Source of the DNA: Pseudanabaena sp. FACHB-1998
GTDB lineage: Bacteria > Cyanobacteriota > Cyanobacteriia > Pseudanabaenales > Pseudanabaenaceae
NCBI RefSeq assembly: GCF_014696355.1
Contig: NZ_JACJQA010000015.1
Coordinates: 1 to 64,000 of the forward strand
Length of the DNA stretch: 64,000 nt
Reading direction: 5' to 3'
Positions 41,267 through 51,600 of this stretch are shown one piece after another. The notes below the pieces were generated by a model that was not told where the DNA came from, ran no database searches, and saw nothing but the letters and a program-made list of their open reading frames with translations. The number at the start of each line of letters is the position of its first letter. The first letter of the stretch is position 1. The translations under genes were made by a program, and so were the position numbers.

Positions 41267-42169
41267 ATGTCTAACTTACCTGCCGAAATTATTCCTTTGC
41301 GATCGCAACTAACCGAAGGTACATCCATCGCGATCGCGGACAAAATCCAGTTTTGCCTAGTTTCCACAGGGTTCACTAGTGAAATAATTTTGACGAGCTA
41401 TGTTTCTGAGGGCTTTCCCAAAGAAGATCAACCGCCGATTTTACTTCTACATGGTTTTGATAGTTCGCTCTTTGAGTTTCGTCGCCTGATTCCTCATTTA
41501 GCCCGTAGTCGGCAAACTTGGGCGATGGATTTATTTGGGTTCGGCTTAACCGAGCGCCTTGCTGATGGGCTGGTTAGCCCCGATGCAATTAAGGAGCATC
41601 TTTATCATTTCTGGAAAACCGCGATCACCAAGCCCATCATTCTCGTGGGTGCGTCAATGGGAGGTGCAGCAGCCATTGATTTTGCCCTCACTTATCCCGA
41701 AGTAGTCCAGAAATTAATTTTAATCGGTAGTGCAGGAATGCGAAAGGGAACGGCGGCTGGGAAGTTTCTTGTACCTCCATTTGATCGGATGGCAACGGAT
41801 TTTTTACGTAGTCCGAAGGTGCGCCGAGAAGTCAGTCTCAAAGCCTATGCTGATCCTAGCTTTGTCACGACCGATGCTGAGATCTGTGCATCGCTCCATT
41901 TAGCCATGCCGAGATGGAGTGAATCTTTAATTTCCTTTACTAAAAGCGGTGGCTATGGTTCCTTTGCGAAGGAATTAACTTATTTGACACAACAAACGCT
42001 AATTTTATGGGGCGATCGCGATCAGATTCTCGGCACAAAGGATGCCGCAAAGTTCCAAGCAATTATCCCCCATAACAAGCTTGTTTGGATTGAGAATAGT
42101 GGTCACGTTCCTCACTTAGAGCGTCCCTCCAAGGTAGCCACAGAAATATTAAATTTTATATCTATTTAA
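41267..42169 (+). CDS. Alpha/beta hydrolase
   Basis: The 300-residue protein has the alpha/beta hydrolase fold. The oxyanion loop is LLLHGFDSS near residue 62, the nucleophile elbow is GASMGGAAAID near residue 128, the acid is in LWGDRD and the histidine in NSGHVPHLERP. It resembles bacterial C-C bond hydrolases and cyanobacterial membrane-lipid-type hydrolases. The substrate cannot be named. The stop codon is included in the following palindrome. Confidence 0.88.
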   Translation: MSNLPAEIIPLRSQLTEGTSIAIADKIQFCLVSTGFTSEIILTSYVSEGFPKEDQPPILLLHGFDSSLFEFRRLIPHLARSRQTWAMDLFGFGLTERLADGLVSPDAIKEHLYHFWKTAITKPIILVGASMGGAAAIDFALTYPEVVQKLILIGSAGMRKGTAAGKFLVPPFDRMATDFLRSPKVRREVSLKAYADPSFVTTDAEICASLHLAMPRWSESLISFTKSGGYGSFAKELTYLTQQTLILWGDRDQILGTKDAAKFQAIIPHNKLVWIENSGHVPHLERPSKVATEILNFISI

Positions 42170-42210
42170 AGAGAGTGGCGACGCTTCGCGCCGCCATTCT
42201 CTTTAAATAG
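42162..42210 (+). terminator. Palindrome containing the end of the hydrolase gene
   Basis: CTATTTAAAGAGAGTGGCG pairs with CGCCATTCTCTTTAAATAG (42192-42210) with one G-T, around GCTTCGC. The left arm includes the TAA. Confidence 0.75.
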
Positions 42211-42240
42211 ACGAACGTGCAGTAAAATAAAGAACTAGAT

Positions 42241-42269
42241 TTGTTAGAGAGGCGAAGCCTCTCTAACAA
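42241..42269. repeat. Perfect 13-base inverted repeat upstream of purE
   Basis: TTGTTAGAGAGGC/GCCTCTCTAACAA closes on GCGAAGC. It could fold in the purE leader. An upstream TTG start for purE would run through it and is therefore unlikely. Confidence 0.7.
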
Positions 42270-42297
42270 ATTCTTTAGATTAATTAAGACTAGCAAT

Positions 42298-42819
42298 ATG
42301 ACCACTCAGCCACAAGTTAGCATCATCATGGGTAGCGACTCCGACTTACCCACCATGCAAGGCGCGATCGCCATTTGCCAACAGTTTAATATTCCCCACG
42401 AAGTCGCGATTATCTCCGCTCATCGTACCCCTGAGCGCATGGTGGAATTTGCCAAGACAGCCCATACTCGCGGTATTCGAGTGATTATTGCAGGGGCAGG
42501 TGGAGCCGCCCATTTACCGGGGATGGTGGCGGCGCTTTCGCCTTTGCCTGTGATTGGTGTGCCTGTCTCGACGAAACAACTTAGTGGGGTCGATTCCCTT
42601 TATTCGATAGTGCAGATGCCGAAGGGAATCCCTGTAGCAACGGTAGCGATCGGGAATGCGGATAATGCGGGTTTACTAGCTGTACAGATTCTGGCAAGTC
42701 ATGATCCTGAACTTCTCGACAAAGTAATTGCCTATCGCACTTCCCTCAAAGATATGGTGATGGAAAAGCAAGAGAAACTAGAGGAACTAGGTAGCGAAAA
42801 GTATTTGCAGCAAATGTAA
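42298..42819 (+). CDS. purE: N5-carboxyaminoimidazole ribonucleotide mutase
   Basis: PurE moves the carboxyl group of N5-CAIR to C4 in purine synthesis. The 173-residue protein has the class I signatures [34 protein letters not shown] and [14 protein letters not shown]. The start is the ATG at 42298; an open frame further upstream reads through the hairpin. The stop codon overlaps the ATG of the next gene (TAATG), so the two are translationally linked. Confidence 0.96.
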   Translation: MTTQPQVSIIMGSDSDLPTMQGAIAICQQFNIPHEVAIISAHRTPERMVEFAKTAHTRGIRVIIAGAGGAAHLPGMVAALSPLPVIGVPVSTKQLSGVDSLYSIVQMPKGIPVATVAIGNADNAGLLAVQILASHDPELLDKVIAYRTSLKDMVMEKQEKLEELGSEKYLQQM

Positions 42820-43388
42820 TGGATGATGGCTGGCTTCAACTTTTAGGAGGAATCACATTTTTGATTCTCCACCTCATCTTCTCAGCTAAGACGGAAATGG
42901 GAACTAAGTTATTTATGAACCAATTTATCAATCAAGATGGCGATCGCCTAGTAGAAATAATTAACTTCCTGCCAATTTCGGACAAACTTGCTACCGCAGG
43001 ACAACCAACTGTCGAGCAGTTTCGAGAAATTGCCGATGCTGGATATGAGACGGTGATTAATCTCGCGCTACCAACTTCTGATGGGGCGATCGCCAATGAA
43101 GCGGAACTTGTGCAATCTCTAGGAATGGAGTATGTGGCAATTCCTGTGCTTTGGGAAAGTCCAACTATGGAAGATTTCTCGCAGTTTTTGCAAGCTATGG
43201 ATAAACGACAAAATCAAAAAATATTTGTCCATTGTGCTAAAAATATGCGCGTTTCTGCCTTTGTCTATCTTTATCGGCGATCGCGTTTAGATTGTCCTCC
43301 AGAACAAGCGATCGCGGATTTGCACAAAATCTGGCAACCTAATGAAATCTGGCAAAATTTTATAGACATGTCAATAGGAGAGATTTAA
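42819..43388 (+). CDS. Dual-specificity-phosphatase-like protein with unusual signature loop
   Basis: The 189-residue protein, with ATG overlapping the purE stop, resembles the phosphatase-like family fused elsewhere to beta-lactamase-like hydrolases. It shows ISDKLATAGQPTVEQFREIADAGYETVINLA and the P-loop region KIFVHCAKNMRVSAF. The canonical phosphatase loop is C-x5-R. Here the Cys and Arg are four residues apart (CAKNMR), as in the atypical branch I recall with HCA-N-R-S. Later ATGs (42897, 42915) would remove the hydrophobic first 25 residues. Its activity is unknown, and the link to purE is positional. Confidence 0.65.
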   Translation: MDDGWLQLLGGITFLILHLIFSAKTEMGTKLFMNQFINQDGDRLVEIINFLPISDKLATAGQPTVEQFREIADAGYETVINLALPTSDGAIANEAELVQSLGMEYVAIPVLWESPTMEDFSQFLQAMDKRQNQKIFVHCAKNMRVSAFVYLYRRSRLDCPPEQAIADLHKIWQPNEIWQNFIDMSIGEI

Positions 43389-43418
43389 AGTGCTGCAAAG
43401 CAGCACTTTAAATCTCTC
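43378..43418. terminator. Palindrome containing the end of the phosphatase-like gene
   Basis: Exact 19-base arms (43378-43396, 43400-43418) close on GCAAAGC. The left arm includes the last GAG ATT TAA codons. It lies between convergent genes and ends three bases before the bvdR stop. Confidence 0.85.
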
Positions 43419-43420
43419 TG

Positions 43421-44410
43421 TTAAAGCATAATTGTTTGATTAGTTGTCGCCGCTTTCTCGGCGGCATTGGCAACTGCAAGGGAATGTAAAATACTTTCGT
43501 GATTGGTATAGAGAGGCTTACCGTCAAACAAATGGGCTAGGACGTTTTCCGTATCTTTTTTAAATAAACCTCTAGTTGTCCCTGCATCTAGTTCCTTTTC
43601 ACCATCCGCAGTCACTAACTTCCCTTTGTCCCTAGAAAACACGATCGCGCCTGAACTCCCTTGCAACTCCATGATCCTTTCGGGTAGCCAAAAGCTTTCC
43701 CCCTTACTGTAACTAATATCCGCAATTACGCCATTCTCAAACTGAAGTTGAGCATTGCAAACGCAGGAAGTAAAATAATGAGGTAAATTTTCGCCACTGT
43801 AACGCAATTGGCAAGAGACAGATTTTACTTTTCCAAATAGAACAATAATGCGATTGAGGCGAGAAACTGCTGCCGTTAGAGGGAAGCCAAATAAGTCTGG
43901 CTTGTATGTCCATTTATCAGGCACAGGACGCTGGGGGCTTTTGGTGGAATATCGAGCATAAAAGGGAGTTCCCACTTTTGCTAAATGTTCCATTACCAAT
44001 TGATGCACGCCGCCTAATAGCTCAATATGCTCTACATGGAGCATCAAGTTCTGTTGTTGAGCAAGCTTTACAAGTTCTTCTGCTTCAGCTAATTGAAACG
44101 CAAGCGGATATTCGACAATTACGTGTTTGCCCGATCGCAGAGCTTGCCCAACGACGGCTCCATGATCGCGATTAACATTACACACCACCACTAAGTCCAC
44201 ATCAGGGCGCACCACCAACTCTGACCAATATTGATGCACCTTGGGAATATTAAACTCTTGGGCGATCGACTGTGCTTTTTCGGGATTACCAGCGATCGCT
44301 ACAAGTTGAATCCTTGCATCTTGGCTAAAGATTTCGGCGCGGAGCTTGGCAACAAAGCCCGAACCAACGATGCCAACTCGCAAAGGTTGGTTTAATGATG
44401 CGTAGGTCAT
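43421..44410 (-). CDS. bvdR: Biliverdin reductase (Gfo/Idh/MocA family)
   Basis: BvdR reduces biliverdin to bilirubin with NADPH and affects phycobilisome assembly in cyanobacteria. The 329-residue protein has an N-terminal Rossmann fold (LRVGIVGSGFVAKLRAEIF) and the blocks GKHVIVEYPLAFQLAEAEELV and LMLHVEHIELLGGVHQLV. It then has YARYSTKSPQRP, WTYKPDLFGFPLTAAVSRLNR and TTRGLFKKDTENVL, which I recognise from Synechocystis BvdR. This is clear support for an organism with phycobiliproteins. Start ATG at 44410. Confidence 0.92.
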   Translation of the reverse strand: MTYASLNQPLRVGIVGSGFVAKLRAEIFSQDARIQLVAIAGNPEKAQSIAQEFNIPKVHQYWSELVVRPDVDLVVVCNVNRDHGAVVGQALRSGKHVIVEYPLAFQLAEAEELVKLAQQQNLMLHVEHIELLGGVHQLVMEHLAKVGTPFYARYSTKSPQRPVPDKWTYKPDLFGFPLTAAVSRLNRIIVLFGKVKSVSCQLRYSGENLPHYFTSCVCNAQLQFENGVIADISYSKGESFWLPERIMELQGSSGAIVFSRDKGKLVTADGEKELDAGTTRGLFKKDTENVLAHLFDGKPLYTNHESILHSLAVANAAEKAATTNQTIML

Positions 44411-44453
44411 GGTGTGAGAATTCTCTGGATTATTGCAGATGTTTGCGGATGAT

Positions 44454-44741
44454 TTATTTCAGGCGATTCAATTTAGAAGGAGGCAATAATTTGCGCTCTG
44501 GGACGACCTTAGGACGTGGCGATCGCACATAGAAAATTTTACGTCCTATGGTTTCATTGACCCAACGGGCAAGGCGATTCCAGACTTTTTCAGATAAGTA
44601 TTTTTGAGCAACGATCGCTAAACCAATGACAACTCCAATGGGAAATACGGTATCAAAGGGATTGCCATCACGACTACCGACAAATAACAGCACCACTGAG
44701 GAAATTAGCGCCGAGATGAGTAAAAATTGAAATTTAGACAT
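44454..44741 (-). CDS. Small membrane protein of unknown function
   Basis: The 95-residue protein has two membrane segments (about 5-22 and 31-49, FPIGVVIGLAIVAQKYL) and a basic C-terminal tail (RKIFYVRSPRPKVVPERKLLPPSKLNRLK). It lies between bvdR and thrB on the same strand with short gaps, so all three could be read from one transcript. No family recognised. Confidence 0.6.
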   Translation of the reverse strand: MSKFQFLLISALISSVVLLFVGSRDGNPFDTVFPIGVVIGLAIVAQKYLSEKVWNRLARWVNETIGRKIFYVRSPRPKVVPERKLLPPSKLNRLK

Positions 44742-44761
44742 AAGTTTCCTACATTGTTCTT

Positions 44762-44790
44762 AAACTTTTTAGGCTTCGCCCAAAAAGTTT
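44762..44790. terminator. Hairpin at the thrB 3' end
   Basis: AAACTTTTTAGGC and GCCCAAAAAGTTT (44762-44774 and 44778-44790) pair with one mismatch around GCTTCGC. The right arm reaches the first bases of the thrB stop codon. Confidence 0.65.
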
Positions 44791-45697
44791 AACGAGTTTT
44801 GAATGTTGTACCATCTTTGGCGATCGCTAAACATTTTGTCACAGCCTTGACACCAATTGCTTGCCATGCCTGATTCATTGCTTGGGCGACTGTCTCTATT
44901 GTACCCATTGGCGCTAAAGAAAGTAGGGTGGGACCCGCGCCACTAATTACCAAGCCATAGGCTCCTGCGGCGATCGCGGCAGCTTGTACTTCTGTCATGC
45001 CCTTAATCAAGCTTTGGCGATAGTTTTGATGCAGTCGATCCTGCAAGCCTGCCTTCAACCAATTCACATTCCCTGTCTGAATCCCATGACTTAATAGTGC
45101 TAAGTGCGAGGCGTTAAAAACCGCATCATGCATCGAAAATTGCTTCGGCAATACTTCCCTTGCCTTAGCCGTCGATAGCTCAAAGTTAGGAATTGCCACA
45201 ACTAGCCCAATACTTTCATGCAAATGCAAATCGCAATATTCCCAGCCACCTGCTTGATTAGAAGCCATCAACTGACAACCGCCCAACATCGCAGGGGCAA
45301 CGTTATCGGGATGCCCTTCCATGGCGATCGCCAAATCCAATAATGCCCCGCGATCTAGGGGCGAACCTGCCAATAGGTTCGCACCGACCAGCCCGCCTAC
45401 AATCGCGGTTGCGGAACTACCTAACCCACGCGATAGGGGGATTTTGGTATCTGTATGAAAAGCGATCGGCGGAATTGGGCGATCAATATGCTGATAAAAC
45501 TTAGCGATCGCCCGATATACCAAATTTGTTTCGTCCCGTTCCACCTTGTCTGCCCCTTCGCCCGATGCTGTGATGGTGAGGCGATCAGCAAGGGAAAATT
45601 CAAAATGGTTATAAAGCGATAGGGCTGCGCCAAGGCAGTCGAACCCTGGGCCAATATTAGCGGTAGTTGCAGGAACGGAAACTTCAAAAATGGTCAT
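44789..45697 (-). CDS. thrB: Homoserine kinase
   Basis: ThrB phosphorylates homoserine for threonine synthesis. The 302-residue GHMP kinase has the N-terminal VPATTANIGPGFDCLGAAL, the ATP loop LSRGLGSSATAIVGGLVGAN, GHPDNVAPAMLGG and the third motif YGLVISGAGPTLLSL. Complete length. No hom or thrC is adjacent. Confidence 0.95.
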   Translation of the reverse strand: MTIFEVSVPATTANIGPGFDCLGAALSLYNHFEFSLADRLTITASGEGADKVERDETNLVYRAIAKFYQHIDRPIPPIAFHTDTKIPLSRGLGSSATAIVGGLVGANLLAGSPLDRGALLDLAIAMEGHPDNVAPAMLGGCQLMASNQAGGWEYCDLHLHESIGLVVAIPNFELSTAKAREVLPKQFSMHDAVFNASHLALLSHGIQTGNVNWLKAGLQDRLHQNYRQSLIKGMTEVQAAAIAAGAYGLVISGAGPTLLSLAPMGTIETVAQAMNQAWQAIGVKAVTKCLAIAKDGTTFKTR

Positions 45698-45797
45698 GTT
45701 GAAAATCTAAAATACACTGGAGCCAAGAATTATTGGTTATCTCCGTCAACGTAGGACATTATATAGCTAAGGGCTATTGTGTCTCACTATGCTTTTT

Positions 45798-46430
45798 CTA
45801 GCGATCGCCTAATTTCAAAAGCATATAAACTAATTTGGATATACCGCTACAGCATGGATTTGAGTATTCAGGTAGGTTGTCTTGCTTTGCTAATTCATCA
45901 AGTTTGGTTGCTCTAGCGATCGCATCTTGAGTCAGCCCCTTGAGCTTTTCTTGATAATAGCACCGAGCTTTGTCGTAATTGGGAATGTGCCTATTTAAGC
46001 GTTCTCTAGCTTTGTCTTGCGAAATACTAGCTGAATGATCTTGGAAATGAACGAGATACCAAAGCTCAATACTGGGATTGGTAATCGCAAGCTGGATGTT
46101 TTCCTTTTTAGCTTTTTGAATAGCCTGATGCCAATTATGAGGATCTTTCTGAATATGTTCGTCACCATCAAAAACAGCCCATGCCGAATCTTCCTCTAGC
46201 CAAGTTCTATCGCGTTTTCGATCTTGTTTCTCTTCTAAGACTTTATTCACTACACTAAGCGGATCGGTTCCATCATGGGGAAGAATGATGATTTTAACAG
46301 TCGCTAAGCGTAAATCTTGACGAATGGCTTTGAAATATTCTGGTTCTGTATATTTACCTTCACAAGCAATCAAAATCTTTTTGGCAATGTCTTTTTTAGG
46401 CGCATTTCTTTTGAAAGAAGGTTTAGCCAT
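45798..46430 (-). CDS. rloB: RloB family protein
   Basis: RloB proteins contain a TOPRIM-like nuclease fold and are found as restriction-linked ORFs. The 210-residue protein begins with a basic tail and the strand-loop ILIACEGKYTEPEYFKAI, which holds the expected glutamates. It then has WAVFDGDEHIQK (the DxD-type metal pair) and ITNPSIELWYLVHFQDH. It follows rloA with an 8-base overlap, so the two are co-translated. The pair probably acts as an abortive-infection or anti-phage module next to the type I restriction system. Confidence 0.85.
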   Translation of the reverse strand: MAKPSFKRNAPKKDIAKKILIACEGKYTEPEYFKAIRQDLRLATVKIIILPHDGTDPLSVVNKVLEEKQDRKRDRTWLEEDSAWAVFDGDEHIQKDPHNWHQAIQKAKKENIQLAITNPSIELWYLVHFQDHSASISQDKARERLNRHIPNYDKARCYYQEKLKGLTQDAIARATKLDELAKQDNLPEYSNPCCSGISKLVYMLLKLGDR

Positions 46431-47706
46431 TGCCGTTACCTACTGGCATAAAATCGTCTTCATCAGAAATAAATGGAACTGCTCCAAATCTTCCATCTAG
46501 ATATGCTTTGTCAATCGCTAAATCATTACGAACTTTAAAATCACTAAGTGAATATAGCTCTGTGCTTTGGTCAGGACGCTTCTGTGTAAACCAAATCTGA
46601 TCTCGCCGTAACAAGTTATTTCTCTGTAAAGTATTATCGTGACTAGTAAAAATTAGTTGAGTACGATTAGGATTAGTCTTTGGATTCTGGAAAAACTGTA
46701 CTATCTCACTAGTGATATTTGGGTGCAGATTTGAGCCAAATTCATCCGCAATAAGTAGAGAACTGCTTTGCATCCTACTTTGTATTTTAAAAGCTAAACT
46801 TAATAGATCCCGAGTTCCTAAAGATTCTTCCTCAAATTTCCACCTAACAATTTCCCCATTTTCTGCCTTATGTAAAGCATAAACTTGATAATCCTTTCCC
46901 TCTTCGGATTTTTTTGTCTCAATATCAAATAATCCAGTATCGAATTTAAGTAAAAGTTGTTTGGTTTTTACGAATACTTCGGATGCTTGAGGGATATAAG
47001 GCTTTGATACATAATTATCTAAACCATCAAGAAGTGTTTCATTTCTAAAATTGGTGCCTAATTGTCCCAGCCTTAACCATTCAGAAAGTGGTGTAACTAC
47101 TTTTATATCTAACTTTGTCAATACAAGACTTATAAATGGTTCGTAGTCTTGTATGCTTTTTTCAAGTTGAGTATGTGATCCAGAAAAGTCAGAACCATTT
47201 TTCCAATCAAATTCTTGCTGTTCTCCATTCCAAGTTCGACTAAACAAAAGCCGCTCTCTTTTTGTAGAGACTAAAGTATATTCTAGCTTTTCCACAAGTA
47301 TACGAACACTATTTAGAACCAAAGAATAAGTATATATAGTTCCATTAAATGCAGTACGAAGTTTGAAATAGCTTGGACTATTTATGGTCTGAAAATTTAG
47401 CTTAAAAGGAATTCGTTCTACCCCACGAGCATAATTACCGAGAATCATATATTTGAGTAAAAACTCAAGAGCTTTTAAGACATTGCTTTTACCTGAAGCG
47501 TTAGCGCCAAAAATGGCGATTACTGGCAAAACATCAATATCCCAACTTTCAATGTGAAAAGGTTGAGCAATTTCATCATCAGACTTAACTCGGCGACGGT
47601 TTTCAGTATTGTTGGGTTTAGCCTTGCTCTTACTCGCCGCAACCGCACTAAGAGTTTCCGCACCCTTAATCGAACGAAAGTTTTCTACAGTGAAGTCTAA
47701 AAGCAT
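46423..47706 (-). CDS. rloA: RloA-type AAA ATPase (AAA15/AAA21)
   Basis: The 427-residue ATPase has an SMC/ABC-like split head. Strand FTVENFRSIKG opens the domain, Walker A is GANASGKSNVLKAL near residue 67, and late in the protein come the signature-like ESLGTRDLLSLAF, Walker B SLLIADEFGSNLHP and the switch FTSHDNTL. No coiled-coil arm is present. This is the standard partner of RloB. ATP-driven sensing of infection with RloB as the nuclease is inferred from related OLD- and PrrC-like modules. Single transcription unit rloA-rloB. Confidence 0.87.
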   Translation of the reverse strand: MLLDFTVENFRSIKGAETLSAVAASKSKAKPNNTENRRRVKSDDEIAQPFHIESWDIDVLPVIAIFGANASGKSNVLKALEFLLKYMILGNYARGVERIPFKLNFQTINSPSYFKLRTAFNGTIYTYSLVLNSVRILVEKLEYTLVSTKRERLLFSRTWNGEQQEFDWKNGSDFSGSHTQLEKSIQDYEPFISLVLTKLDIKVVTPLSEWLRLGQLGTNFRNETLLDGLDNYVSKPYIPQASEVFVKTKQLLLKFDTGLFDIETKKSEEGKDYQVYALHKAENGEIVRWKFEEESLGTRDLLSLAFKIQSRMQSSSLLIADEFGSNLHPNITSEIVQFFQNPKTNPNRTQLIFTSHDNTLQRNNLLRRDQIWFTQKRPDQSTELYSLSDFKVRNDLAIDKAYLDGRFGAVPFISDEDDFMPVGNGNG

Positions 47707-47921
47707 AATTTTTTACTCAACAATCAAAAATACGTGAATTTGTCACGTAAATATGGCTATTATAGCAACTTTTACTGACCGCTTAAGCGATCGCAAAACT
47801 TCGGTAACTTTATCGGTTCTGTGGGAATTAAGTAAAAGCCGAAAATCTAAATAGCGGTAATTCAACAAGCGATCGCTATACAATTGAAGCGAAAGCCAGA
47901 TCGTCAACCTGACCGCTAAAC

Positions 47922-48548
47922 ATGACTAATACCGTCTTTGTCCTTGCCTCCGCCTCACCGACACGCAAAAAGATATTAGAAAACGCAGGAATCACGCCCA
48001 TAGTTCGGGTGAGTAACTTTGACGAAGACGCAATCCAAGTAACTGACCCTACCTCACTAGTGCTGACCTTAGCCCAATGCAAAGCCACAGCCGTATTGCC
48101 AGAGGTCACACAGGAATTTGCAGGACAGAAAGCCCTCGTAATCGGTTGTGACTCAATCATGTATTTAAATGGACTGGTCTATGGCAAACCTGACACCAAG
48201 GATATTGCGATCGCCACATGGCAAAAAATGCGCGGTAACTATTGCGAACTCTATACAGGACATTGCCTAATCGACCTACAAACCCAGCGCAGCGTTATGC
48301 GTTACGGCGTGACCAAGGTATATTTTGCGGATGCGACTGATTCGGAAATAGCGAGCTATGCGGACTCAGGGGAGCCGCTATGCTGTGCAGGATGCTTCAC
48401 CCTAGAGAAACTAGGTGGACTGCTGATTGAGAAGATAGAAGGCTGTCATACCAATGTTTTAGGATTGAGTCTGCCAATCCTGCGACAGATGTTAACGGAA
48501 TTAGGCTACAGCCTCCAATTTAGTAGTCACGGGACTAACATTAAATAA
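47922..48548 (+). CDS. maf: Maf-like nucleotide pyrophosphatase
   Basis: Maf proteins hydrolyse non-canonical or modified nucleoside triphosphates (house cleaning) and can arrest cell division. The 208-residue protein shows LASASPTRKKILENAGI, SNFDEDAIQ, VIGCDSIMYLNGLVYGKP and TGHCLIDL, EPLCCAGCFTLEKLGG, the full motif set with slight changes. It is placed between the rlo pair and hsdR, opposite to rloA, and its last codons and stop are in the left arm of the next repeat. Start ATG at 47922. Confidence 0.9.
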   Translation: MTNTVFVLASASPTRKKILENAGITPIVRVSNFDEDAIQVTDPTSLVLTLAQCKATAVLPEVTQEFAGQKALVIGCDSIMYLNGLVYGKPDTKDIAIATWQKMRGNYCELYTGHCLIDLQTQRSVMRYGVTKVYFADATDSEIASYADSGEPLCCAGCFTLEKLGGLLIEKIEGCHTNVLGLSLPILRQMLTELGYSLQFSSHGTNIK

Positions 48549-48601
48549 GGGTGGCGCGGCTTCGCCGCGTCACACAAAATCGGTTCCTTATTTAATGTTA
48601 G
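48535..48601 (+). terminator. Palindrome containing the end of maf
   Basis: CTAACATTAAATAAGG (48535-48550, with the Asn-Ile-Lys-stop end of maf) and its exact complement (48586-48601) enclose a separate GC hairpin on GCTTCGC. It is just upstream of hsdR. Confidence 0.75.
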
Positions 48602-48623
48602 AGCCGCATCATGAGGACTAGTC

Positions 48624-51600
48624 ATGAAATCAGCAAATTTTGAATTTTTACGTTCCTATGATCTACAGCTAGTCAAGTTAGGATCTTTGGCTGAGCATTT
48701 TTTTCAAGTAGATCCCAATACTTGCTTGATAAAGTTACGCCAATTTACGGAGCTATTGGCGCAATGGACAGCAATCAACTTGGGATTGACGTTATCGGCG
48801 GATGAGTCACAGGTGGATCTCTTGCGAAGGTTGAAGCTAGAGAAGCTACATCCTGAAGTGATAGATGTCTTTCATCAAATACGTGTGACGGGAAATAAAG
48901 CCAATCATCAATATACGGGTGACTACGCTGAAGCTTTGATGACCTTAAAACTGGCGCGGAAGCTAGCTATCTGGTTTCACCGTACTTTTAGCGGTAATCC
49001 CAACTTTAAGGCAGGGGCTTTTGTGCCACCGTGTAAGCCTGTAGACGCGACTGTAGAGTTACAAACGGAGCTAAATCGTTTACAGCAAGAATTAGCAGCA
49101 ACACTTTCGCAAAAAGAGCAAGCGGAACTGCTTTTGAGGGAAAGAGCGATCGCTTTGCAAAGTGCTGAGGAAAGGGCTAAGCAGGAGTCGGAGGATCGCC
49201 TATTGTGGGAAAAATTGGCGCTGGAGGCTGAACGGGAAAAAGTAAATTTGGCGGCTAATTTGACAGTTAGCATATCTCCTAAGCCGAAATCACCAAAGGA
49301 AACCGAGAAAATTATTGTCTTAGCAGAACGAGCCGCCCAAAAGCTAGATCTGGATGAGACGGAAACTAGAGCAATTATTGATCAACAATTGCGAGATGCG
49401 GGATGGTTGACGGATAGCCAAGAGTTGCACTATGGTAAGGGGACTAGACCCGTTAAGGGCAGAAATATGGCGATCGCTGAGTGGAAAACAGCCAAAGGAG
49501 TAGCTGACTATGCCCTGTTTGTGGGTACGCGCTGTGTGGCTCTGGTTGAGGCGAAACGGAGGCGCAAAAATGTGGCTACGGCGATCGCTCAAGCGGAGCG
49601 ATATGCTAAGGGCTTTCGGGCAGGGAATGGATGGGAGACGGTCAGTGATAGCCCTTGGGGGGAATATCAAGTTCCCTTTGTCTTTGCTAGCAATGGTAGA
49701 CCCTTTCTCAAACAACTGGAAACTGAGAGTGGAATTTGGTTTCGTGATGTGCGGAAACCCATAAACCACAGTCGAGCTTTGACTGGGTGGATGACTCCTG
49801 AAGGCTTAGAGGGTTTGTTGAGTATGGATCGGGAAGAAGCTCATGCAAAGTTAAAAAATATGGCTTTGCAGTTTGGCTTTAACCTGTATGACCATCAGCA
49901 AAGAGCCATTGAAAAAATCGAAGAACAGTTGGCAAGCGATCGCCGTTCGATGTTGGTGGCTATGGCGACGGGTACAGGCAAAACTAAATTAGTGATCGCT
50001 TTACTTTATCGGCTGCTTTCTACTAAGCGATTTCGACGGGTTTGTTTTGTCGTGGATCGCAGTGCCTTAGGCAATCAAACCGCCGATGAGTTTCGCACAA
50101 CCAAGGTGGAAACGGCAAAGACCTTTGCTGATATTTTGGGCTTAAAGGGTTTAAAGGATATTGACCCAGAATCAGAAACGAAGGTGCATATCTGCACAAT
50201 TCAGGGATTGGTCAAGCGGGTGTTATATGCCAAGGAAAATGGCGATATACCGCCCATTGATCAGTATGACTTGATCTTGATTGATGAATGTCATCGGGGA
50301 TATTTACTTGATCGCGAAATGTCTGACGCGGAGTTAAGTTTCCGTAGTCAGGAGGACTATATTTCTAAGTATCGACGGGTTTTAGAACATTTCGATGCGG
50401 TGAAAATCGGACTGACGGCAACGCCTGCCCTGCATACTAGGGAAATATTTGGTGAGCCAATTTTTAAATATGGCTATCGTGATGCGGTGGTTGATGGTGT
50501 TTTGATCGATCATGAGCCACCCCTTCAGATTGGCACTTTGTTAAATCAGTCAGGGATTAAGTTTCAGGCTAACGAGCAGGTGGCGGTCTATAACACGGTA
50601 TCAGGAGAAATTGACCTGACTAGTACGCCCGATGAGTTGAATTTTGAGGTGGAGAAGTTCAACAAAAAGGTGATTACGGTTCCCTTTAATCGAGCGATCG
50701 CGCAGGAACTAGCCGTGCGGATTGACCCGATGTTGGATGGCAAAACCTTGATTTTTGCGGCTAACGATCGCCATGCGGATCTCATTGTTCAAGAACTCAA
50801 AAACGCTATGCAGCAACGCTATGAAGAATTGGATAATGATGCAATTCAAAAATTGACAGGCTCAGTCGATGATGTGCAGACCAAGATTCGCAACTTTCGT
50901 AACGATTCCTTGCCCAAAATTGCTGTCACTGTTGATCTGCTGACCACAGGGATCGATGTTCCCAAAATCTGCAACCTCGTATTTTTGCGTCGTGTCAATA
51001 GTCGGATTCTCTACGAACAAATGCTGGGTAGAGCGACAAGGCGTTGTGATGAGATTGAGAAGAGGATATTTAAGATTTATGATGCTGTGGGTATCTACGA
51101 AAAAATGCAAGAAGTCAGCGACATGAAGCCTGTGGTGGTCGATCCTGCCATTTCGTTAGGACAGTTATTTGATGAATTAAGGCAGGTTGAGGATGCTCAG
51201 CATCAAAAAATTATCCGTGAGCAATTGATCGTGAAATTGCGGCAGCGACTCTCAAGGATGGGCGATCGCTCAAAAGAACACTATGAGGCAACCATAGGCG
51301 AAGCTCCAGAATCCACTTTTAGCAAGTTTCGGACTAGTCCTCTAGAGACCATAGTGGCTTGGGCAAAAGAAAACCCGCAACTGGGTAAATCATGGGAATG
51401 GAATCCTGAGTATGAAGGAACTTGGATTCCTATTTCTGAGCATGATGATGAGGTGATCTTTGTAACGAGAGGCTATGGCAAGGGCAAGAAACCTGAAGAC
51501 TTTCTCGATGGATTTATAGACTATGTGCGCCATAATGCCAATAAAATTGCAGCGCTCACGGTGGTTTTGCAGCGTCCGCGTGAGTTGACTCGCGCTCAGT

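Noticed and set aside
42241-42297. TTG start for purE
   Set aside because: The extension is translated from a perfect hairpin and is absent from PurE proteins. ATG at 42298 is preferred.
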